A stretch of DNA of 64,000 bases from Alsobacter sp045348435 (GTDB taxonomy: Bacteria; Pseudomonadota; Alphaproteobacteria; Rhizobiales; Beijerinckiaceae): assembly GCF_045348435.1 (NCBI RefSeq), contig NZ_CP157484.1, forward strand, positions 2,046,001-2,110,000, given 5' to 3'. The notes below the pieces were generated by a model. That model was not told the DNA's origin. It searched no databases and saw only the letters and a program-made list of their open reading frames with translations. The translations under genes were made by a program, and so were the position numbers. Positions 8,812 through 16,137 of the stretch are shown here, piece by piece; positions within the stretch are counted from its first letter, which is position 1; each line of letters starts with the position of its first letter.

Positions 8812-10407
8812 TCAGCCGTTCAGGAAGGCGTCGTAGATCGCCATCGTGGCGGCGGCCGCGGCGGGGTCGGGGTCCGGCCACCACACGGTCGTGGGCGTCA
8901 CTCGCACCTCGACGCCGGGCACGGACAGGGCCTGCGCCTCCTTGAGGCCGTCGATCAGCATGTCGTTCGGCCCGGCGCAGACCAGCGTCGGCGTGCGCAG
9001 CAGCGGCATGCGCGAGCGCGTGTCGTAGGTGAAGGCGGAGCGGTAGGCCCGGTCGTAGGTGGGGCCGCTTTCCAGAATGCCGACCGTGTAGAGGTTCAAC
9101 TGCTCGGCCGAGGGCAGGCCAAGTTGGCGGGCGGCGGCGCGCTCGACGCGGTACCAGGGCCAGTACAGGAACATGTCGCGCCGCCAGTTCCAGGCGAACT
9201 GCAGGTGCAGGCCCCAAGGGTCCGGGACGATCGGCGGGAAGTAGCGCGCCAGCAGGTCCTGCTGGAAATCCTGCGCGATGAAGACCGGCCCCTCCAGCAC
9301 CGCGCGGCCGACCAGGTCCGGCCGGCGCACCGCCAGTTCGAGCCCGACAAGGGCGCCCGTGTGCGAGCCCCAGACGTCCACCTGCGGGAAGCCGAGCGCC
9401 TCGATGAGGGCGATCATGTCCTCGGCGAGGTCGCCGATCTCCACCGGCCGGTCCGGCTTGTCGGAAAGCCCGTTGCCCAGGTAGTCCACCGACAAGGTCT
9501 GGCGTCCCCGCGCCAGCCCGGTCACCACCGGGGCGAACTGCGCCGAGGAGCCGCCGCCCGTGGGGATGACCAGCAGCGGGCGCCCCTCGCCGCCGGCGCG
9601 GCGCAGATGCATGCGGCCGCGGGAGGTCTCGACATACTGGTTCCAGATGGCGTCGCCCGGTAGCGGCGCCGTCGCGGGCAGGCGGGGCGCGGGGGAGAGC
9701 GTCGCCAGCCGGGCGAGCGCTCCCGGCAGGGCGTCGACGCCGCTGACGCGAACGCCCTGAACATGCGGGGCGTCCGCCCGCACGGCGTCGAGGCAGGCGG
9801 ACCAGAGCCGCTCATAGGCGCCCGGGTTCACGGCCGCGGCCGTCACCGTGGAGGCGAGCTCCGCGGGCGTCGGAAGCGCTTCGCCCGTCGGCGCGGGCTG
9901 CGTCGGATCGTCCGGAACGAAGAGATGCGCGTCGCGCAAATGCGCCCAGAGCGCCGTGAGATGCGTTCCGTCCTGGCGCGGCGGCAGCGACGGCGGCCGC
10001 CGCCCGCGCGTCGCCCAGGCCTGCGCGGCGTCGGCCCCGAGCGTCAGGAGGGGGCGGCCCCGCATGGCGCCCGCGATCGCAATGGCGAGGTCGATGGCGA
10101 TCAGGGGCGCGTCGGGCGCAACGCACGCGCCCAGCGCCGCATCGAGGCTGCGGGCGACATCGCCGAGGTCCGCGGCGGCGAGACCCGCCGAACCGCCGAC
10201 GCCGGGCAGCTCCAGCACGGTGACGCGCCGCCCCGGACAGGCCGCGCCGATGCGCGCCGCCGTGGCCTCGGCGCCCAGGGTCAATCCATGCAGGACGGCG
10301 ACGTCCGGCCCCTCGCCGCACCGCCAGACGCGGATCTGCGCGCTCCCGACGGTGATGTAGTGCGGGCGGGGCTCCGGCGCCCTTCGGGCGCGGTCCGGGA
10401 GGGTCAC
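8812..10407 (-). CDS. Two-domain alpha/beta-hydrolase-fold protein with His at the nucleophile elbow
   Basis: The 531-residue protein looks like two hydrolase-fold units. Residues about 15-235 form a degenerate unit; the position expected for the nucleophile reads IAIDLAIAIAG. Residues about 255-531 form a clearer unit with an oxyanion-hole-like IPTGGGSSAQF, then DYLGNGLSDKP and an elbow WGSHTGALVGLE. In the Sm-x-Nu-x-Sm pattern the nucleophile slot (residue 349) is His, not Ser, Asp or Cys. An acid candidate lies in CAGPNDMLIDG. No clear late catalytic His follows; the tail reads VTPTTVWWPDPDPA. It may be a non-hydrolytic or atypical enzyme. The start is GTG at 10407. It is the last gene of the five-gene operon, 13 bases after the lyase gene. 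Confidence 0.75.
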   Translation of the reverse strand: MTLPDRARRAPEPRPHYITVGSAQIRVWRCGEGPDVAVLHGLTLGAEATAARIGAACPGRRVTVLELPGVGGSAGLAAADLGDVARSLDAALGACVAPDAPLIAIDLAIAIAGAMRGRPLLTLGADAAQAWATRGRRPPSLPPRQDGTHLTALWAHLRDAHLFVPDDPTQPAPTGEALPTPAELASTVTAAAVNPGAYERLWSACLDAVRADAPHVQGVRVSGVDALPGALARLATLSPAPRLPATAPLPGDAIWNQYVETSRGRMHLRRAGGEGRPLLVIPTGGGSSAQFAPVVTGLARGRQTLSVDYLGNGLSDKPDRPVEIGDLAEDMIALIEALGFPQVDVWGSHTGALVGLELAVRRPDLVGRAVLEGPVFIAQDFQQDLLARYFPPIVPDPWGLHLQFAWNWRRDMFLYWPWYRVERAAARQLGLPSAEQLNLYTVGILESGPTYDRAYRSAFTYDTRSRMPLLRTPTLVCAGPNDMLIDGLKEAQALSVPGVEVRVTPTTVWWPDPDPAAAAATMAIYDAFLNG

Positions 10408-10420
10408 GGCGCGGCGCGCC

Positions 10421-11314
10421 TCACTCCGCCGCGAAGGCCTTCGGCGGCGGGGTGGTGAGGTACTTCAGCTGCAGCGCCTCGATTTCCTTGAAGCCGATCA
10501 TCTCGATGAAGGGGTCGTGGCCCATGGTCGGCCGGGGCAGGTTCTTGGTGGTCTTGTCGCGCACGAGCGCGGCGAGGTTCTCCTGCAGCGCAGTCGCGAT
10601 GCTCATCAGCGGCACGAGCGGGAAGGTGGCGAGGCCCGCCACGCTCTCGATCTCGGCCGGCGACAGGTTCTTCTCCAGCCAGCCCAGGATCTGCAGGGAC
10701 AGCGGCACGCCGCAGGCCTCGCGCAGCGCCCGCAGGCCCTCGATGGTCTTGAAGGTGCGGCTGATCGGCTGGATCACGTCCGCGCCCGCCGCCACATACG
10801 CCTTGGCGCGCTCGATCGCCTCCGCCTCGGTGGCCACGTCCGTGCGGGCGACGATGAGCATGTTCGGGTTGCGGCGCGCCTCCACGGCCGCCCTGATCTT
10901 GCCGACCGCCTCGTCCATCGGGATCGTCTCGACCCCGCCGACGCAGATCGGGCAGCGCTTGGGCGCGACCTGGTCTTCCATGATCACGGCGGCGACGCCC
11001 GTCGCCTCGAACTCGCGGATTGTCCGCATCACGTTGATGGCGTTGCCATAGGCCGTGTCGATGTCGGCGATCACCGGGATGTCGACCACATTGGTGACGT
11101 TGCGGACGACGCCGAGATTCTCGGTCATCGTGTAGAGCTCGGCGTCCGGCATGCCGAGCAGCGAGGCGGAGACGCCGAAGCCGCTGGTCAGCAGGGCGTC
11201 GAAGCCGGCGGCCTGGATGAAGCGCGCCGACAGCGCGTCATACGCGCCGGCGGCCCAATGCGTCTTCTGCGCCAGCACCTTGGCGCGGAAATCCTGGTGT
11301 CCGGTGAACGGCAT
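10421..11314 (-). CDS. Isocitrate lyase / PEP mutase superfamily lyase
   Basis: The 297-residue product is a phosphoenolpyruvate-mutase/isocitrate-lyase-type barrel. GAYDALSARFIQAAGFDALLTSGFG, then VIADIDTAYGNAINVMRTIREFEATGVAAVIMEDQ, are the substrate and Mg-binding strands, and LIVARTDV follows. Members include methylisocitrate lyase, 2,3-dimethylmalate lyase and oxaloacetate decarboxylase; they cleave or decarboxylate 2-hydroxy or 2-oxo acids. The catalytic-Cys loop, KKCGH or KRCGH in lyases, reads KRCPICVGG here (Cys121 and Cys124). Cys is kept but the following Gly-His is lost. GGAGT precedes the ATG. Its neighbours are aconitase-family subunits, the same pairing as dimethylmaleate hydratase with dimethylmalate lyase in nicotinate fermenters. 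The substrate is inferred to be a branched or substituted malate-like acid. Confidence 0.82.
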   Translation of the reverse strand: MPFTGHQDFRAKVLAQKTHWAAGAYDALSARFIQAAGFDALLTSGFGVSASLLGMPDAELYTMTENLGVVRNVTNVVDIPVIADIDTAYGNAINVMRTIREFEATGVAAVIMEDQVAPKRCPICVGGVETIPMDEAVGKIRAAVEARRNPNMLIVARTDVATEAEAIERAKAYVAAGADVIQPISRTFKTIEGLRALREACGVPLSLQILGWLEKNLSPAEIESVAGLATFPLVPLMSIATALQENLAALVRDKTTKNLPRPTMGHDPFIEMIGFKEIEALQLKYLTTPPPKAFAAE

Positions 11315-11346
11315 GGGGGTGACTCCTCGGAGGTCGGGCGCGGCGC

Positions 11347-11859
11347 CTAGACGGCCGCGATGGGGCGTTTCAGGTAGGGAACGAGGCCGCCCGCATCCAG
11401 CATCTCGCGGTCGGCGTAGGACAGCGGCTCCATCGGCAGCGATGTGCCCTTGGTGAGGTTGCGGACGAGATTGGCGTCCCAGTCGACCTCGATCTCGTCC
11501 CAGCGGTCCACGAGCGACAGGATCCCGGGGCAGCTCGCCTGCGGGAAGCCCATGCTGATCTCGCCGCGCCAGTAGCCGGGCGAAAAGCTCTCGGCGATCA
11601 CGCCCGTGACGCCCAGATGCCGCATGGCGCGCATCGGCGGGTAATGCGGGTGGCCGTAGCCGAAATTATGCGCGCCGACGATCACGTCGCCGGGCTTCAC
11701 CTTGCCGTGGAAGTCCGGGTCGTAGGACAGCATCGCGACCTTCGCGAGCTCGTCCACGTCGGTGATCTTGATGTTCTTGACGCCGACGATCTGGTCGACG
11801 TCGAAGTTCTCCTCGTCGAACACGAAGGCGACGCGGCCGCGAAGCGGTTTCAGAGCCAT
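11347..11859 (-). CDS. Aconitase-family hydratase, small subunit (LeuD-like swivel domain)
   Basis: The 170-residue product is the swivelling small subunit of an aconitase/isopropylmalate-isomerase-type hydratase. GDVIVGAHNFGYGHPHYPPMRAMRHLGVTGVIAESF is the family's substrate-specificity loop. The canonical GxNFGxGSSRE is replaced by a GHPHYPP variant. It should pair with the large subunit encoded just upstream to move or add water across a C=C bond. The ATG at 11859 follows AGGAGGT, a near-perfect ribosome site; the frame's extension to 12153 is an antisense-like artefact of the large-subunit gene. The altered loop argues against a biosynthetic LeuD role and for a different substrate. Confidence 0.85.
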   Translation of the reverse strand: MALKPLRGRVAFVFDEENFDVDQIVGVKNIKITDVDELAKVAMLSYDPDFHGKVKPGDVIVGAHNFGYGHPHYPPMRAMRHLGVTGVIAESFSPGYWRGEISMGFPQASCPGILSLVDRWDEIEVDWDANLVRNLTKGTSLPMEPLSYADREMLDAGGLVPYLKRPIAAV

Positions 11860-11872
11860 GGCGACCTCCTGG

Positions 11873-13129
11873 TCAGAGATATTTGCGCGGATCCGCGATC
11901 GCGCCCTCGATGGCGGAGGCGGCGACCGTGGCGGCGTTGCAGAGGTAGATCTCCGAATCCGGGCTGCCCATGCGGCCGCGGACATTGAGCGTGCCGGTCG
12001 AGACCGCCCGCTGGTTGGCCGACATGGTGGCGATGCGGCCGAAACAATAGTCGCAGCTCGGCGACGACACAAAGGCGCCGGCCTCCACCAGCGTCGACAG
12101 CAGGCCTTCGCGGCCCGCCGCCGCCATGATCTCCTGGCTCGTCGGCACGACATTGAGCTGGAAGCCGTCTTTCACCTGGCGGCCCTGGAGAACCTTGGCG
12201 GCGACCCGCAGGTCCTCCAGCCGGCCCGACGCGCAGGAGCCAAGGTAACCGGCGTTGATCTCGATGCCGAGATACTCCGACAAGTTGCGGGAATTCGCGG
12301 GCGTCGGTGGGATCACGACCAGCGGCTCGAGGTCGGTGAGATCGAGGTCGTGGACGGCCGAGTACTCGGCGTCGGGATCGCTCCATACCGGCTCGATCTT
12401 CTTTTTGGCGCGCGGCAGCGCGTAGGCCAGCCGCTCCTCGTCCGGGTTGACGATGGCGGTCACCGCGCCGGTGAACATGGCGAGACCTGTGATGGTCTGC
12501 AGGCCTTCGGTCGAAATCTGCGAGAGCGCCGGACCGCCCACCTCCAGAACCTGGAACCGGCAGGACGCCGGCCCCAGCGTGCGCACCAGATGGTGGAACA
12601 CGTCGCGCGCCATCACGCCCTTCTGCAGCGTGCCGCGCAGGTTCACCCGCACGGTCTGCGGCACCTTGATGGAAATGCGCTCGCGCACGAAGGCTTCGAG
12701 CAGGTTGCGGCGGATGCCCATGGCCAACGTGCCGAAGGTGCCGAGCTGGCTGATATGTCCGTCGAAATGCACCACGAAGGCGCCCGGCACGGCGTAGCCG
12801 ACCTCGGCCGCGACCTGATGGCCGATGCCCTTGCGCTCATAGAGCGCGACGCCGTTCTCGGCGCACCAGGTGCGGGTGCCGATATGGAGCTCTTCCTCCT
12901 TGGGCGTCGTCGCCGGCACCATGTGGTCGATGAAGATGGCGTAGCGGTCCGGCTCGGCGACGCGCTCGATGCCGAAGTCCTCCTTCATCTGCTTGAAGTA
13001 GACGTCCGTGTAGCCGGGAAAGTCATAGGCGATGACGTAGTCCGGCTTGGCCATGACCTCGTCGCCGGCCTTCACGAACGCCTTGCCGGACACCCGGGCC
13101 AGGATCTTCTCGGTGATGGTGTAACCCAC
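11873..13129 (-). CDS. Aconitase-family hydratase, large subunit (LeuC-like, 4Fe-4S)
   Basis: The 418-residue product matches the short LeuC/HacA type of large subunit. It has TITEKILARVSGK at the start, IDHMVPATTPK and HFDGHISQLGTFGTLAMG in the body. Three cluster Cys are visible: one in GSCASGRLEDL and two in SCDYCFG, giving a 4Fe-4S site for aconitase-type dehydration/hydration. The GTG at 13129 has AAGGAGAT six bases upstream and gives the family's usual length. A longer frame to 13399 overlaps the MBL gene. Fourteen bases separate it from the small-subunit gene. A housekeeping leuC is unlikely because no leuB or leuA is nearby and the partner genes are catabolic. Confidence 0.87.
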   Translation of the reverse strand: MGYTITEKILARVSGKAFVKAGDEVMAKPDYVIAYDFPGYTDVYFKQMKEDFGIERVAEPDRYAIFIDHMVPATTPKEEELHIGTRTWCAENGVALYERKGIGHQVAAEVGYAVPGAFVVHFDGHISQLGTFGTLAMGIRRNLLEAFVRERISIKVPQTVRVNLRGTLQKGVMARDVFHHLVRTLGPASCRFQVLEVGGPALSQISTEGLQTITGLAMFTGAVTAIVNPDEERLAYALPRAKKKIEPVWSDPDAEYSAVHDLDLTDLEPLVVIPPTPANSRNLSEYLGIEINAGYLGSCASGRLEDLRVAAKVLQGRQVKDGFQLNVVPTSQEIMAAAGREGLLSTLVEAGAFVSSPSCDYCFGRIATMSANQRAVSTGTLNVRGRMGSPDSEIYLCNAATVAASAIEGAIADPRKYL

Positions 13130-13164
13130 GTGCGATCTCCTTCGGGCCGGCTTGCGCCTGCCGC

Positions 13165-14067
13165 TCAGTGGCGGCCGGCGGTCTCGGCCGGCTTGAACGT
13201 GAAGCCGCCGTCCCGGCGGCCGATGAAGCCCGCATGCGGCGGGCCGAAATGGGAGGGCAGCAGCAGCGCGCCCGTGTCGGCGCAGTGGTTCAGCAATCGC
13301 AGCCGGGTCGCGCGCGCGGCCTCCTGGTCTTCGCAGAAGCAGCTGTTCAGCTGCGGCGCATAGACCTGGATGGGCTGGTGCAGGACGTCGGCCGAGCACA
13401 CGAAACGCTCGCCGCCCTTGTCATAGACGAGGTTGAGCTGCGTCTCCGTGTGCCCCGGCGCGGCCACGACTGTGAGGCCGGGCAGGATCTCGTCGCCCGG
13501 GTCCACGAAGTCGACCAGCCCGGCCTCGATCACCGGATCGACGCTGTCGCGGATCACGTCGACATTCTCCGGCAATCGTGCGCGCCCCGCGCCGCCCTCG
13601 CGCCAGTGGTCGTATTCGGCGCGGCCGAACAGGTAGCGGGCGTTCGGAAAGGTCGGGACCCAGCGCTCTCCGTCCCGGCGCGTGTTCCAGCCGACATGGT
13701 CGATGTGCAGGTGCGTGCAGAACACGATGTCGACGTCCTCCGGCCGCACGCCCGCGGCCGCGAGATTGTCCAGGTAGGGAAAGTCCAGCATGTGGAAGCG
13801 CCGGAACAGCGGCAGCGCCCGCGCCTTGCCGTTGCCCGAGCAGGTATCCACCAGGATCGTCTTGCCCTGCAGCCGGATGAGCCAGGACTGGATGCTGGAC
13901 ATCACCTTGCCGCTGTCGGCGTGGAAGAAGTTGGGCCCGGCCAGCTGCGGGTGGCGCTCCAGCAGGGACGCGTCGAAACCGGGCAGCAGGAACGACGGCT
14001 CGAAGCCTTGCTCCAGCACCTCCTCGATGCGGACGACCGAAACGCCGCCGAGTTCGAACCTCGTCAA
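13165..14067 (-). CDS. MBL-fold metallo-hydrolase (first gene of the hydratase-lyase operon)
   Basis: The 300-residue product has the metallo-beta-lactamase fold: THLHIDHVGW (HxHxDH, two-metal site), APGHTETQLNLVY (third His), SADVLHQP (bridging Asp) and LPSHFGPPHAG (last His). Members close to this pattern include quorum-quenching lactonases and other ester or thioester hydrolases. The TTG start at 14067 is chosen because CAGGGAGGG lies upstream and no ATG or GTG is better placed. It leads the operon under the 14124-14159 promoter element. Opening a lactone, or releasing a CoA thioester, before the hydratase step would fit, but this is inference. Confidence 0.82.
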   Translation of the reverse strand: MTRFELGGVSVVRIEEVLEQGFEPSFLLPGFDASLLERHPQLAGPNFFHADSGKVMSSIQSWLIRLQGKTILVDTCSGNGKARALPLFRRFHMLDFPYLDNLAAAGVRPEDVDIVFCTHLHIDHVGWNTRRDGERWVPTFPNARYLFGRAEYDHWREGGAGRARLPENVDVIRDSVDPVIEAGLVDFVDPGDEILPGLTVVAAPGHTETQLNLVYDKGGERFVCSADVLHQPIQVYAPQLNSCFCEDQEAARATRLRLLNHCADTGALLLPSHFGPPHAGFIGRRDGGFTFKPAETAGRH

Positions 14068-14100
14068 ACGCGCCCTCCCTGGGCTTTCTCCCTTACTCCA

Positions 14101-14159
14101 CCGTTACCACGCCGCGCCATCCCAGCCAAGGTGCAAAATGCGTTTCACCCTGTGACATG
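14101..14159 (-). promoter_or_regulatory. Shared regulatory element and promoter of the five-gene hydratase-lyase operon
   Basis: Read toward the MBL gene, CATGTCAC-AGGGT-GAAA (14159-14143) is followed by 13 bp and then TTGGCT (14129-14124). A 17-bp spacer leads to TAACGG (14106-14101). The element, its orientation and its distance to the -35 box match those upstream of the oxidase gene and the LIV operon. Confidence 0.6.
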
Positions 14160-14222
14160 ATCCCTTATCCCCGGCGCGGGGCGAGGGGCCAGCGGCGGCG
14201 CTTGCTGCAACACGCCACCCCC

Positions 14223-14338
14223 GTCATCCCCGGCGCGCCGCAGGCGCGGGAAGGGGATCCAGCAAGGCCGGGCGAAGGGCGACCCTGATCCAACCCTCCT
14301 GGATCCCCTTCCCGGCGCTCCGCGCCGCCGGCGATGAC
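14223..14338. repeat. Palindromic repeat element, copy 1
   Basis: The left arm begins GTCATCCCCGGCGCGCCGC and continues to GGGGATCCAG. The right arm runs from CTGGATCCCCTTCCCGGCG to GGCGATGAC, roughly its reverse complement. It could form a long interrupted cruciform. A second copy in the same orientation lies 450 bases downstream. It has no coding capacity and resembles bacterial REP/MITE-like intergenic repeats. Confidence 0.75.
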
Positions 14339-14342
14339 ACCC

Positions 14343-14363
14343 TTCTCCCCGGCGCGGGGAGAA
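14343..14363. repeat. Perfect short palindrome TTCTCCCCG-GCG-CGGGGAGAA
   Basis: Nine-base perfect arms around a 3-base loop, in a context (ending GAACGCAGCCGAGCGCAGCGAGGAGGG) that looks like a commonly dispersed intergenic motif. There is no adjacent T tract, so terminator function is doubtful. Confidence 0.5.
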
Positions 14364-14419
14364 CGCAGCCGAGCGCAGCGAGGAGGGATGAGGGGCCGGA
14401 CGGCGCCAGGGCCCGCCGC

Positions 14420-14446
14420 TTGACAAACGGATAAAATTCCTATAAC
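14420..14446 (+). promoter_or_regulatory. Isolated sigma-70-like promoter sequence
   Basis: TTGACA (14420-14425) and TATAAC (14441-14446) are separated by 15 bp, slightly short of the preferred 16-18. The pair sits in an AT-rich patch within very GC-rich sequence, and no convincing gene follows. It may drive a small RNA or be a remnant of a repeat. Confidence 0.4.
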
Positions 14447-14790
14447 CGTGTTCATGCTCCGGTCCACGGAGGGGCGTCTGCAGCGTGACGGATGTGGATC
14501 GGGGGCGGCGGCCGTCGACATCGGGCTCACGACCCGGTCGAGGCGGCGGATGGAACCGAAGGTCCGACCAGCGAAGCGCGAAGGGGCTGAAAGCGCCCCG
14601 GGACCGGCTCTTCTATTCTCAAACGCTGCGCGCGGAGCGGCGGGGCCTGGCGGCCTCCCGGCTTCACTATCCACCCACCCCACTCGCCGTGGGGTCCCCA
14701 GCGATGCCGCTCCGCGCCGCCCTCCACCTCCGGGCCGAAAGGCCGCGGAGTTAAACGCGCGTCCCACGGCTAGGCCCCCAAAAATCCCCC

Positions 14791-14905
14791 GTCATCCCCG
14801 GCGCGCCGCAGGCGCGGGAAGGGGATCCAGAAAGGCCGGGCGAAGGGCGCCCCGCCTTAACCCTTCTGGATCCCTTTCCCGGCGCTGCGCGCCGAAGGGA
14901 ATGAC
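14791..14905. repeat. Palindromic repeat element, copy 2
   Basis: Same orientation and layout as the copy at 14223-14338. The left arm starts GTCATCCCCGGCGCGCCGC and the right arm ends GAAGGGAATGAC. It differs mainly in the centre and by small changes in the right arm, so the copies are diverged rather than a recent duplication. Confidence 0.75.
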
Positions 14906-14982
14906 GGAGGCGGACCGCCACGCATCGCCCAGCCCTCTCCCCGTTCCGGGGCGAGGGGGCGGGTCGCGGCCCTTGGCGGCGG

Positions 14983-15240
14983 TCAGCGTGGGACGACGCA
15001 GGTCCTGTAGCCTTGCAGGCAATTGGCCCGCATGGCGGCGGCGGCCAGCTGGGCGGCCTCCTGCGGGCGCAGGACGGCGCCGGAATCCGCGCCGGGGAAG
15101 CCGCCGCCGCGCCAGGCGCCTCCCTGGAAGGCGCCGTGCCGGTATCCGCCGGGGCGCCCGGCCTGCTGGGCGGCGGCTTCGCCCGTCAGCGCGGCCCCGA
15201 GGGCGAGGCCGGCGACAAGCATCAGGACGGTTCTGTTCAT
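14983..15240 (-). CDS. Small secreted Gly-rich protein
   Basis: The 85-residue product has a clear signal peptide (MNRTVLMLVAGLALGAALTG, cleavage near AAA-QQ). The mature part is short and Gly/Ala-rich with a C-terminal NCLQGYRTCVV segment, where two Cys could form a disulfide. GGGAGAGCAGGA precedes the ATG. I do not recognise a family. A similar small secreted protein gene lies immediately upstream on the same strand, so the two may act together in the envelope. Confidence 0.7.
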   Translation of the reverse strand: MNRTVLMLVAGLALGAALTGEAAAQQAGRPGGYRHGAFQGGAWRGGGFPGADSGAVLRPQEAAQLAAAAMRANCLQGYRTCVVPR

Positions 15241-15348
15241 TCCTGCTCTCCCTGGCCGGATGAAGGCTCAACGCGAGGAATGTACAATGTCGGCGGGAGG
15301 CGGGACCTGACGGCCATCAGGTGCGGGCGGCAGGCTCCGCCGCGTTCG

Positions 15349-15678
15349 CTATTTGGGCTGCGCGCCCGACTCGGAGTTCACCTGGCCGTGGAGGCTGGTC
15401 GGTCCGCCGGCGCCGCCCTGGGCGGCCGCCGGGACGTCGCCCGCCGACCCGCTCGCGCCGGGCTTGGGCTGGCCCTGGGCGCCCGCGCTTCCCTGGCCCT
15501 GTCCGGCGCCCATGTTGAGATGCCCGCCCGACTGCGCCGGCGACGAGCCCGGCGCCGTGCCGCCCGACCAGCCGGTCGCGGGTTGGCCGGTGGAGGAGCC
15601 CCCCGTCTGGCCCTGGGCGAACGCCGTCGCTGCGCAGGGGAGGAGGAGGGCGGCGGCGAGCAAGAGAGTGGTCCTCAT
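15349..15678 (-). CDS. Small secreted low-complexity protein
   Basis: The 109-residue product begins with a signal peptide (MRTTLLLAAALLLPCAATAFA). The mature region is dominated by Gly, Ser, Gln, Ala and Pro, has no Cys and is predicted to be disordered. No domain is recognised. It precedes another small secreted protein gene on the same strand. The gene is probably real because of the intact signal peptide, but the function is unknown. Confidence 0.6.
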   Translation of the reverse strand: MRTTLLLAAALLLPCAATAFAQGQTGGSSTGQPATGWSGGTAPGSSPAQSGGHLNMGAGQGQGSAGAQGQPKPGASGSAGDVPAAAQGGAGGPTSLHGQVNSESGAQPK

Positions 15679-15816
15679 CGGCGGCTGTCCTTATGACATG
15701 GCGTGCGGTCCCGGCGCCGGGACCTTCGCATCGCAACGTCAGCCGGCGCCCGCCGTTCCGCCCCGGCGGCGCCTGGGCGCAGAGCCGCGCCGAGGCCGCG
15801 GGCCGCCGCGATGAAC

Positions 15817-16038
15817 TCAGTAATGCGGGGGAGGGGGCTCGTCCCGCGGGGCGCCGGCGACCTGCAGGTCCAGCACGCGCTCCTTCAGCTCGTCCATGCG
15901 CCGCTTCAGCATGTCGATCATGCGGGCCTGTTCGGTCACGGTCGCGTTCAGCTGCTCGATCAGGTCGTCCTGATAGGCCAGGGCGACCTCCAGCGTGTCC
16001 ACGCGCGCGCCGAGGTCGCCGGGGTCGTTGCTCGTCAT
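15817..16038 (-). CDS. slyX: SlyX family protein
   Basis: The 73-residue product is a short coiled coil: ARVDTLEVALAYQDDLIEQLN then VTEQARMIDMLKRRMDELKERV. It ends with the Pro-rich tail EPPPPHY characteristic of SlyX. Family function is poorly defined. The ATG at 16038 gives the usual length; an upstream extension to 16098 adds a non-conserved leader. It is transcribed alone or with small neighbours. Confidence 0.85.
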   Translation of the reverse strand: MTSNDPGDLGARVDTLEVALAYQDDLIEQLNATVTEQARMIDMLKRRMDELKERVLDLQVAGAPRDEPPPPHY

Positions 16039-16137
16039 GTCGATCGCCTGTGATGCGGGCCCGGCGCCGGAGGTAGGGCCTGCGCCGCTCCGGCGCAAGC
16101 GCGGCGGGGTCGGGCCCGCCGCGCCTGCGTTCCGGTG

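Larger units (their letters stand above)
14160..14982. other. Long intergenic stretch with dispersed palindromic repeats and no convincing gene
   Basis: About 820 bases without a supported gene. It holds two copies of a palindromic element of about 115 bp (14223-14338 and 14791-14905), a perfect 9-bp-arm hairpin (14343-14363) and an isolated promoter-like pair at 14420-14446. Open frames here have biased, low-complexity translations and no family resemblance. The region looks like a landing zone for dispersed repeats between two blocks of genes. Confidence 0.6.

Noticed and set aside
11873..13129. Housekeeping leucine biosynthesis genes leuC/leuD
   Set aside because: Short LeuC-type subunit, altered LeuD specificity loop and catabolic neighbours argue for another hydratase; no leuA or leuB nearby.
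14485..14754. 89-residue plus-strand open frame in the repeat-rich gap
   Set aside because: GTG start without a clear ribosome site, biased composition and no recognisable family; more likely non-coding.
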